Shown here in pieces: positions 7,575 to 12,918 of a stretch of DNA of 17,380 nucleotides; position 1 is the stretch's first letter, and every line of letters begins with the position of its first letter. The DNA lies in contig JAKSQI010000012.1 of assembly GCA_024404215.1 (NCBI GenBank), positions 1-17,380 on the forward strand, in the 5' to 3' direction. The notes under the pieces were generated by a model. That model did no database searches. It was given only the letters and a program-made list of their open reading frames with translations, and had not been told where the DNA came from. The translations under genes and the position numbers were made by a program. Source of the DNA: Oscillospiraceae bacterium (GTDB taxonomy: Bacteria; Bacillota; Clostridia; Oscillospirales; Oscillospiraceae).

Positions 7575-7724
7575 TTATTTCTTCTTAAACTGGGACAAGG
7601 CCTTAGGAGCCTTAGGCTGGTAGAGCAAAGGTGAAGATGTACTATTCGCCTCAACATACAATGCTCCGCGAAGGACCTTCGCAACGACTTTGCCTACAAA
7701 TTCTGCTGTCTTTCTTTTGTTCAT
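7575..7724 (-). CDS. agrD: AgrD-like autoinducer peptide precursor (Ser in place of Cys)
   Basis: A 49-residue precursor. The ATG at 7724 has GGAGG about 9 bases upstream; a longer frame to 7796 crosses the promoter region. The N-terminus is an amphipathic, basic helix (MNKRKTAEFVGKVVAKVLRG), as in AgrD leaders. The core reads EANSTSSPLLYQPKAPKAL, then a Lys-rich end. Set against the known C. perfringens precursor (TSACLWFTHQPEEPKSL), the QP..PK.L tail aligns without gaps, and the ring-forming Cys position falls on Ser of NSTS. The gene encodes no cysteine at all. The predicted ring is therefore a five-residue lactone Ser-Ser-Pro-Leu-Leu, with AgrB cutting before Tyr. Both the exact ends and the ring atom are inference. 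The gene is followed by agrB after 2 bases. Confidence 0.88.
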   Translation of the reverse strand: MNKRKTAEFVGKVVAKVLRGALYVEANSTSSPLLYQPKAPKALSQFKKK

Positions 7725-7770
7725 GATTGGACCTCCAAAATAATTTATTACAGCTCGTGCTGTTATTTCT

Positions 7771-7800
7771 ATTTTAGTCAAATACCATACACTCATTCAA
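7771..7800 (-). promoter_or_regulatory. Candidate promoter of agrDB
   Basis: On the minus strand, TTGAAT (7795-7800) and TAAAAT (7771-7776) are separated by 18 bases, about 50 bases upstream of the agrD ATG. A small palindrome, ACAGC-TCGT-GCTGT on the plus strand (7750-7763), lies in the leader between the -10 box and the ribosome site. Confidence 0.5.
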
Positions 7801-7810
7801 GCAGGTTGGT

Positions 7811-7852
7811 ACGAAACGCATTTTTAAGGCTAAAAATGGTCATGTTGGTCAT
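7811..7852. promoter_or_regulatory. Candidate operator cluster upstream of agrDB
   Basis: Just upstream of the agrDB -35 box are three elements. CGAAACG at 7812-7818 is shared with the 35-base repeats. A perfect inverted repeat has CATTTTTA (7819-7826) and TAAAAATG (7831-7838) around AGGC. TGGTCAT occurs at 7837-7843 and again at 7846-7852, a nine-base period. The position suits binding of the agr response regulator or of the divergently encoded Xre protein. Which protein binds is unknown. Confidence 0.45.
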
Positions 7853-7877
7853 TTTTCTCCATTTTATCAATATATTA

Positions 7878-7890
7878 CCGAACACTTCGG
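7878..7890. promoter_or_regulatory. Small inverted repeat, possible Xre operator
   Basis: CCGAA and TTCGG are separated by CAC, forming a 13-base dyad in the divergent region about 55 bases before the xre start codon. Xre-family dimers usually bind such dyads, often near their own promoter. The link to this protein is inference. Confidence 0.35.
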
Positions 7891-7900
7891 ATATGGTTTA

Positions 7901-7929
7901 TTGCCTTTTTCTGATACCATTGCTACCAT
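7901..7929 (+). promoter_or_regulatory. Weak candidate promoter of the xre gene
   Basis: TTGCCT (7901-7906) and TACCAT (7924-7929) are 17 bases apart and end about 17 bases before the GTG start. The match to consensus is partial (4 of 6 in the -10 box). TACCAT also occurs at 7915-7920. Confidence 0.35.
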
Positions 7930-7946
7930 TATTCTGGTGATGTGAT

Positions 7947-8276
7947 GTGGATTACGATTCTATTGCACTTGGTGCCAGAATCTCAGCTCGCCGGACACAA
8001 CTTGGAATAAAGCAGAACGAGCTTGCTGAAGACTTGAAGATTTCAAATAATTATCTATCCGGCATAGAACGAGGCAAGGAAAACATTACCGTAAAACTAA
8101 TGGTGAGTATCTGTCTCCGATTGAGTATTACCCCTGATTATCTATTTCTGGGATGCCTGCATCCCAATAATGTCCCCCAAAACCTTGCTGACAAGCTACG
8201 ATTGTGCAGACCTGAAGATCTGGAACTAGTATCATGCATGATTGATGTCTTGCTCAAGCAACATCCACCGCTTTAA
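7947..8276 (+). CDS. Xre-family helix-turn-helix transcriptional regulator
   Basis: A 109-residue DNA-binding protein starting at GTG 7947: an in-frame TGA lies at 7938-7940 and no in-frame ATG precedes the domain. GGTGAT sits about 5 bases upstream. Residues about 8-70 form a classic Xre/Cro helix-turn-helix: LGARISARRTQLGIKQNELA, then ISNNYLSGIERGKENIT, then LRLSITPDYLFLG. The last 40 residues are short and may mediate dimerisation. It is divergent from agrDB and just upstream of the response-regulator and kinase genes, so it may tune either promoter. No ligand-binding or peptide-binding TPR region is present, so it is not an RRNPP sensor. Confidence 0.92.
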   Translation: MDYDSIALGARISARRTQLGIKQNELAEDLKISNNYLSGIERGKENITVKLMVSICLRLSITPDYLFLGCLHPNNVPQNLADKLRLCRPEDLELVSCMIDVLLKQHPPL

Positions 8277-8291
8277 GAATAATTACAGTTG

Positions 8292-8344
8292 CGCATAGAT
8301 TGCCATGGCTTTCGAGTGAGAGGGTTTGGCTTCTATGCGTTTTT
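8292..8344 (+). terminator. Probable terminator of the xre gene
   Basis: CGCATAGA (8292-8299) pairs with TCTATGCG (8332-8339), with an inner GCCA/TGGC pairing, and five T follow (8340-8344). It starts 16 bases after the xre stop codon. Confidence 0.6.
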
Positions 8345-8379
8345 CTGTGCAATCAGTTTATTCTTTAAGCACCTCAATT

Positions 8380-8414
8380 CTGCGCGAAACGACACAAAAG
8401 ATGCATTTTTGGGA
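8380..8414 (+). repeat. 35-base direct repeat, copy 2 (upstream of response-regulator promoter)
   Basis: This is the second copy of the element at 6936-6970 (ctgcgcgaaacgaca ... catttttggga), 30 of 35 bases identical. It ends about 11 bases before the candidate -35 box of the response-regulator gene, so it covers roughly -45 to -80 of that promoter, a normal place for a LytTR activator. Confidence 0.75.
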
Positions 8415-8424
8415 AGAACACGCA

Positions 8425-8453
8425 CTGATATCCCTTCATTTCTATGCTATACT
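8425..8453 (+). promoter_or_regulatory. Candidate promoter of the agrA-agrC genes
   Basis: CTGATA (8425-8430) and TATACT (8448-8453) have a 17-base spacer. The -35 is poor and the -10 good, as expected for an activator-dependent promoter. The leader to the TTG start is about 20 bases and includes GAGGTGA (8465-8471). Confidence 0.6.
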
Positions 8454-8479
8454 ATTAAGAGGAATGAGGTGATGAATCC

Positions 8480-9193
8480 TTGCGTATCCTTCTTTGCGAC
8501 GATGACCCCGCTGTTTTGATGCAGCTTAAAAAATACATTACAGAATACTTTCATTCAGCTAACCTTTCCCTACCTCAGTTTGCTTCTTATGACAGCGGTG
8601 ATAGGCTTTTGGCAGATAATCCCCAAGCTGAACTTGCCTTTTTGGATGTTGAAATGCCCGGTGTCAGCGGCATTAACGTTGGTGCACAGCTTAAGAAAAC
8701 AAACCCTTATATTAAAATTTTCATTGTAACGGCTTTCCCGGATTACTTGGATGAGGCAATGAAATTTCAGGTCTTCCGTTATCTTTCAAAGCCCTTGGAC
8801 AAGGCCCGACTTTTTCGCAATTTAAAAGACGCCCTTTATCAATTATCAACGGAAACAAGAGAGTACGCCATTGAAACGACCCAGGGGATAATTGTGTGCC
8901 ATGCAAATGAAATCATCTGCGTGGAAGCACTTCAAAGGAAGATTTTAGTCCACACAACCCATGGAGTTCTCATTTCTACGAAAAAGCTGGACTATTGGTA
9001 TCGCGAGCTGACCCTTCCCCGCTTTTTCGTCACGCATCGTTCCTTTATTGTCAATATGAGCTTTATTCGTTCCATTCTCAAAGATAAAATACTACTTCAA
9101 TATGAATCCCTGCAAATTGAGGCTTATCTCACCAAGCGAAAACGCTCTGCCCTACTGGATTCCTATCTTCTGTTTTTGGAGGGCAACAGGTAA
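8480..9193 (+). CDS. agrA: AgrA-type LytTR response regulator
   Basis: A 237-residue two-component regulator. The start is TTG at 8480, giving MRILLCDDD, the normal beginning of a receiver domain, with GAGGTGA 8 bases upstream; the ATG at 8472 is out of frame. Receiver residues about 1-120 show the acidic pocket Asp7-Asp9, phospho-acceptor Asp56 (AFLDVEMPG), Thr84 and Lys104 (YLSKP). Residues about 128-235 form a LytTR DNA-binding domain, with the typical FVTHRSFIVNMSFI motif. By analogy to AgrA it would be phosphorylated by the adjacent kinase when peptide accumulates and activate agr and target promoters. It overlaps the kinase gene at TAATG. Confidence 0.95.
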   Translation: MRILLCDDDPAVLMQLKKYITEYFHSANLSLPQFASYDSGDRLLADNPQAELAFLDVEMPGVSGINVGAQLKKTNPYIKIFIVTAFPDYLDEAMKFQVFRYLSKPLDKARLFRNLKDALYQLSTETREYAIETTQGIIVCHANEIICVEALQRKILVHTTHGVLISTKKLDYWYRELTLPRFFVTHRSFIVNMSFIRSILKDKILLQYESLQIEAYLTKRKRSALLDSYLLFLEGNR

Positions 9194-10524
9194 TGAACGC
9201 TAGCATTGTATACATCTCTTGTCACGTTGCTGACGCCCTTATTGCCTGGCTGTATTTTGAGTCTTTTTTAACGAAAAAGCTTCAGCTTCCTTTCCGTATT
9301 CTTACTTTTCTTATTGGCAACTCGCTTCTCTACTTGTTCTTTAAACCAAACAACATTATCATAAACATGTCTGTTTTTTCCGTTCTGTACACGGTACTGG
9401 TTCTAATGAACTATTCCGATGGACTAAAAACGGCTCTTATCCATTCTGCGTTTTTGAATTTCATATGCGCCGCCTCAGAGATTATTATGATGCTTGCTAT
9501 CGGCTCCTTCGGCTTTAACTTCACAGCGTACACCGAAGACCCGTTACTTATATCTATTCTTGCCATTGGCAGCAGATTCCTCTACTTACTTGTGTCCCGG
9601 CTTGGTATTTTTGTGGTGAACCGCTTGCACTCACAGTCAAGCCAGCATGAAAGCATGTTGCTGTTTTGGGGCATGCCGATTGTATCCGGACTCTATGTCA
9701 TTTTGATTGTATATCTCGGTTTTACCTATGAATTAAACGATTTGTCGTACCTTTTGATTGCCGTCAGTTTGCTTGGCACTTTGTTTTTGAACCTATTGTT
9801 TCTTTTTAACTTCAGCCGGTTTCAGGAAGTCAGCCGCGTCCGGCTTGAGCTGGAACTGCAAAAACAGAAAGAAAACGCTGACATAGCCTATTATGACAGC
9901 CTGCAGAAGCAATTCGAAAACCAGCGGATATTGGTTCATGATATAAAGAATCATTTGTCCACCATCTCTGCTCTGGCCGAGGAAAAACACTGCAACGACA
10001 TATTAAACTATGTCTCCAGCCTGGAGTCTTTTATTCCAGTAAATGGATATACCAAGCTGTGCGACAACACGGCACTAAACGCAATTCTTGTGCCTTTCCG
10101 CGAAAGTTGCCTTCAAAACGGCATTGATTTTCATTGTGATGTCCGGAATAATACGATCTCTTTTATGGATTCCACAAGCATTACCGCACTGTTTGCCAAT
10201 CTTCTCAGCAATGCCTTTGAGGCTGCTCTGGGCTCCGATGAGCACACAATCGAATTTTCCATCCAATCGCAGCCGGCCCAGCGTATTATCGTTGTATCTG
10301 TCGTTAATTCTTGTCTGGTTCCTCCTACTGTTAGCAAGCAAGGTCTCTTCATCAGCAGCAAGAATAACGCTTATTATCACGGAACCGGTCTAAAAAGCAT
10401 TGCAAGGATTACACAAAAATACAACGGATTGTCCAAAACCTATTACAACGCCGAGAAGGCTCAGTTCCATCAAATCATACAGTTCCCGTTACCGCTGAAG
10501 TCCCAGCCCATGCCTCTCAATTAA
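9193..10524 (+). CDS. agrC: AgrC-type GHKL sensor histidine kinase
   Basis: A 443-residue membrane kinase. The N-terminal ~205 residues are strongly hydrophobic with six or seven helices, matching the peptide-sensing domain of AgrC/ComD-type receptors. A charged coiled-coil-like linker (residues about 205-245, EVSRVRLELELQKQKENAD) leads to the dimerisation box LVHDIKNHLSTI with phospho-acceptor His249. The ATPase domain has the N-box NLLSNAFEAAL (336-346) and the glycine box GTGLKSI (397-403) of HPK10/GHKL kinases. It should autophosphorylate on binding the extracellular autoinducer and pass phosphate to Asp56 of the adjacent regulator. Its ATG overlaps the regulator's TAA, and a strong hairpin follows the gene. 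Confidence 0.95.
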   Translation: MNASIVYISCHVADALIAWLYFESFLTKKLQLPFRILTFLIGNSLLYLFFKPNNIIINMSVFSVLYTVLVLMNYSDGLKTALIHSAFLNFICAASEIIMMLAIGSFGFNFTAYTEDPLLISILAIGSRFLYLLVSRLGIFVVNRLHSQSSQHESMLLFWGMPIVSGLYVILIVYLGFTYELNDLSYLLIAVSLLGTLFLNLLFLFNFSRFQEVSRVRLELELQKQKENADIAYYDSLQKQFENQRILVHDIKNHLSTISALAEEKHCNDILNYVSSLESFIPVNGYTKLCDNTALNAILVPFRESCLQNGIDFHCDVRNNTISFMDSTSITALFANLLSNAFEAALGSDEHTIEFSIQSQPAQRIIVVSVVNSCLVPPTVSKQGLFISSKNNAYYHGTGLKSIARITQKYNGLSKTYYNAEKAQFHQIIQFPLPLKSQPMPLN

Positions 10525-10560
10525 GTTTCTATGATGGAATCCAAAGCATACAATACAACG

Positions 10561-10602
10561 ACCGATCTCTACTGAATCTCAGCAGAGACCGGTTGCTTGT
10601 TT
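10561..10602 (+). terminator. Terminator after the kinase gene
   Basis: The arms accgatctctactga (10561-10575) and tcagcagagaccggt (10579-10593) form a 15-pair stem, two pairs being G-T, around a 3-base loop. A moderately T-rich tail (tgcttgttt) follows. It begins 36 bases after the kinase stop. Confidence 0.7.
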
Positions 10603-10665
10603 AATCAACTATTGCTTTATGTAATACACAACAGCTTCCGCTTCATTTATTCCCCACAAGTAGCA

Positions 10666-10700
10666 AAAAACCCTGTAACCGTTGAGATTACAGGGTTTTT
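10666..10700. terminator. Bidirectional terminator between agrC and tRNA-Val
   Basis: AAAAACCCTGTAA (10666-10678) is the exact complement of TTACAGGGTTTTT (10688-10700), with a 9-base loop. T runs occur in both orientations. It ends 3 bases from the 3' end of the minus-strand tRNA and so probably terminates it, while also backing up the agrAC terminator from the other side. Confidence 0.9.
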
Positions 10701-10703
10701 ACA

Positions 10704-10780
10704 TGGTGGAGACTGGCGGGCTCGAACCGTCGACCTCATGCGTGTGAAGCATGCGCTCTAGCCAGCTGAGCTAAGCCTCC
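10704..10780 (-). tRNA. tRNA-Val (anticodon CAC)
   Basis: A 77-base cloverleaf with CCA encoded. On the minus strand: acceptor GGAGGCT pairs with AGTCTCC, D arm GCTC/GAGC, anticodon arm CATGC-TTCACAC-GCATG, variable AGGTC, and T arm GACGG-TTCGAGC-CCGCC. Anticodon CAC (plus-strand 10744-10746) reads GUG valine codons. One T-stem pair is an A-C mismatch (bases 10730 and 10716). The gene points towards the agr genes and ends in the terminator at 10666-10700. Confidence 0.95.
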
Positions 10781-10799
10781 ATATTCCATTTGCCCGATT

Positions 10800-10828
10800 A
10801 TTATACTGCAGAGGAAAGTGATTTTCAA
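10800..10828 (-). promoter_or_regulatory. tRNA-Val promoter
   Basis: On the minus strand, TTGAAA (10823-10828) and a perfect TATAAT (10800-10805) are 17 bases apart, with the tRNA starting 20 bases further on. This is a near-consensus housekeeping promoter. Confidence 0.85.
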
Positions 10829-10863
10829 GTCCTTAATTTTACAACAAAAATGTGCGCAAGCTA

Positions 10864-10892
10864 ATGACAAGGGCTCCACAATATGATAAAAT
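10864..10892 (+). promoter_or_regulatory. Promoter of the pyr operon
   Basis: ATGACA (10864-10869) and TAAAAT (10887-10892) have a 17-base spacer. Transcription would start near 10899, giving a leader of only about 23 bases with AAAGGAG (10908-10914). No PyrR-binding loop, antiterminator or terminator is seen between promoter and pyrC. Confidence 0.7.
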
Positions 10893-10921
10893 GAATCAGT
10901 TTAGCGAAAGGAGTTTACCCC

Positions 10922-12190
10922 ATGAAAACCCTTTTTACCGGTCTTCGTATTTATACCGGCAACGAATGGATTGACGGCTGCATTGCCGTTAGCAATGGCG
11001 TTATTGTTTCTGTGGGTACTGCCCCTGCGGATGCTGAAAGCTATGATACTGTTTCTTGCGGCGGGCTGACTGCCTTTCCCGGCTTTGCAGATGTTCACGT
11101 TCATCTTCGCGAGCCGGGTTTTTCGTATAAAGAAACTATTGCCACAGGGACACGGGCTGCCGCGAGGGGCGGCTACACAGCCGTCTGCGCCATGCCCAAT
11201 CTGAACCCGGTTCCCGATTGTTTGGAAAACCTGGCTGTTGAACAGGCCGCCATTGACCGTGACGCCGTTATCGCCGTATTCCCCTACGCCGCCATTACCA
11301 AAGGGGAACAAGGGAAGGAGCTGGCTGACCTGGAAGCCTTGGCTTCTAACACCGTGGCCTTCTCCGATGACGGCAAGGGCGTACAGAGTGGTGCCATGAT
11401 GGAAGAGGCCATGGTTCGCGCCAAGGCCCTGAACAAAATGATTGTAGCCCATTGTGAGGATGAGAGCCTGCTGGACGGCATCTGTATCCACGACGGCCAG
11501 TACGCCCGTCAGTTGGGGGTTAAGGGCACCTGCAGCGAAAGTGAATGGGGTCCCATCGCCCGGGATGTGGAGTTGGCTGCTAAAACCGGCGTTGCCTACC
11601 ATGTCTGCCATGTTTCTGCCAAGGAATCTGTTGAGATTATCCGACAGGCCAAGGCCCGGGGCGTTAATATCACCTGCGAAACCGGCCCCCACTATCTGGT
11701 GCTCTGTGATGAACAGCTGCAGGATGAGGGGCGCTTCCGCATGAACCCGCCCATTCGTGCCAAAGAGGACCAGGAAGCTTTGATTCAGGGCCTGCTGGAT
11801 GGCACGGTGGACTGCATCGCTACCGATCACGCCCCCCATTCCGCCGAGGAAAAGGCAAAAGGAATTACGGAAAGCCTGAATGGTATTGTTGGTCTGGAAA
11901 CCTGCTTTGCCGCTCTCTACACCCATCTGGTAAAGCCCGGCCGACTGTCTCTGGAGGCCCTGCTGAAGGGATTGATTGCCAACCCTCGCACCCGCTTCGG
12001 CCTGGGCGGCGGCAGCATTAAGGTTGGAACCAAAGCTGATTTCACTATTTTTGACTTAAACGCAAGCTACCAAGTAGATCCCGAGGAATTCCAATCCATG
12101 GGAAAGAGCAGCCCCTTCACCGGGGACAGCCTGTATGGCCGCTGCCGCTACACCATATTCGGCGATTGCTTCGCCTGGAGGGAATCATGA
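10922..12190 (+). CDS. pyrC: Dihydroorotase (class I)
   Basis: A 422-residue zinc amidohydrolase that interconverts N-carbamoyl-L-aspartate and dihydroorotate, step 3 of cytoplasmic UMP synthesis. The metal motif DVHVHLREPG (Asp57, His59, His61, Arg63) is present. Others are the class I signature AMPNLNPVPD, FSDDGKG around Asp150, AHCED with His177, HVCHVS with His230, and ATDHAPH with catalytic Asp302. Length is normal for the class I (B. subtilis PyrC-like) family and distinct from the shorter E. coli-type enzyme. The start has AAAGGAG 7 bases upstream. It is the first gene of the operon, and its TGA overlaps the pyrK ATG. In class I systems dihydroorotase may associate with aspartate transcarbamoylase, encoded further down the operon. 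Confidence 0.98.
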   Translation: MKTLFTGLRIYTGNEWIDGCIAVSNGVIVSVGTAPADAESYDTVSCGGLTAFPGFADVHVHLREPGFSYKETIATGTRAAARGGYTAVCAMPNLNPVPDCLENLAVEQAAIDRDAVIAVFPYAAITKGEQGKELADLEALASNTVAFSDDGKGVQSGAMMEEAMVRAKALNKMIVAHCEDESLLDGICIHDGQYARQLGVKGTCSESEWGPIARDVELAAKTGVAYHVCHVSAKESVEIIRQAKARGVNITCETGPHYLVLCDEQLQDEGRFRMNPPIRAKEDQEALIQGLLDGTVDCIATDHAPHSAEEKAKGITESLNGIVGLETCFAALYTHLVKPGRLSLEALLKGLIANPRTRFGLGGGSIKVGTKADFTIFDLNASYQVDPEEFQSMGKSSPFTGDSLYGRCRYTIFGDCFAWRES

Positions 12191-12918
12191 AAAAGAGTAT
12201 TTTTACCCTTCGTTCTCAGAACGAAATCGCCCCCCGCACCTTTGAGTTGGTACTCAATGGCGACACCGACGACTTGGACAAGCCCGGCCAGTTCGTCAAC
12301 ATCCGCATTCAGGGCTATTACCTGCGCAGACCCATTTCTGTCTGCAATGTTACCCCCGGACGTCTCACTTTGATTTACAAGGTTGTGGGTTCCGGAACCG
12401 AGGTTCTGTCCCGCATGACTGTGGGAGATGAGCTGGAGCTGCTTACCGGTCTGGGTAACGGCTATGACCTGACGGCTGCCGGAGACTGCCCCCTACTGAT
12501 TGGCGGCGGCGCCGGTGTGCCCCCCATGTATCTTCTGGCCAGAAAGCTGGCTGAAGCCGGCAAAAGGCTTACGGTTATTTTGGGCTTTAACACAGCAGCC
12601 GAGGTCTTTTACGAGGATAAGTTCAAGGCCCTGGGGGCAAAGGTTCTGATAACTACGGTGGATGGCTCTGCCGGCATCAAGGGCTTTGTAACCAATGCCA
12701 TGGAAGGGCTGGATTACAGCTACTTTTACACCTGCGGCCCCGGCCCCATGCTGAAGGCCGTTTACGACAGCTCCGCCACGGAGGGCCAGTTCAGCTTTGA
12801 AGAGCGCATGGGCTGCGGCTTCGGTGCCTGTGTGGGCTGTACCTGCGAAACCAAGTACGGAAACAAACGCATCTGCCGGGATGGCCCGGTATTGGTAAAG
12901 GAGGAAATCAAATGGTAA
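12187..12918 (+). CDS. pyrK: Dihydroorotate dehydrogenase electron-transfer subunit (FAD/2Fe-2S)
   Basis: A 243-residue protein from the ATG at 12187, which overlaps the pyrC stop (ATGA); the longer frame from 12166 lies in pyrC. PyrK passes electrons from the PyrD FMN through FAD and a 2Fe-2S cluster to NAD+. Visible motifs are RRPISV for FAD (47-52), GGGAGVPPMY for the nucleotide domain (107-115), TCGPGPML (182-189), and the cluster ligands Cys210, Cys215, Cys218 and Cys230 in CGFGACVGC...C. An extra Cys220 lies between ligands. It forms a heterotetramer with class 1B PyrD, encoded next and overlapping by 7 bases. This NAD-linked enzyme suits an anaerobe. Confidence 0.98.
   Translation: MKKSIFTLRSQNEIAPRTFELVLNGDTDDLDKPGQFVNIRIQGYYLRRPISVCNVTPGRLTLIYKVVGSGTEVLSRMTVGDELELLTGLGNGYDLTAAGDCPLLIGGGAGVPPMYLLARKLAEAGKRLTVILGFNTAAEVFYEDKFKALGAKVLITTVDGSAGIKGFVTNAMEGLDYSYFYTCGPGPMLKAVYDSSATEGQFSFEERMGCGFGACVGCTCETKYGNKRICRDGPVLVKEEIKW

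Noticed and set aside
7811..7890. CRISPR-like repeats in the divergent region
   Set aside because: The repeats are 6-8 bases with 9-base periods, and there are no spacer-length units or cas genes.
7947..8276. RRNPP-type peptide receptor instead of a simple Xre protein
   Set aside because: The protein is only 109 residues and lacks the TPR repeats needed to bind a peptide.
10704..10780. tRNA-Val as an attachment site for an integrative element
   Set aside because: No integrase, excisionase or second copy of the tRNA 3' end could be found in the window; only orientation and composition hint at it.
10829..10921. Riboswitch or PyrR attenuator before pyrC
   Set aside because: The predicted leader is about 23 bases, too short for either, and no stem-loop is present.
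10901..11926. Long minus-strand open frame (341 codons) opposite pyrC
   Set aside because: It lies wholly opposite a gene with clear dihydroorotase motifs. Long antisense frames are expected opposite G+C-biased third positions, and it shows no recognisable domain or ribosome site.
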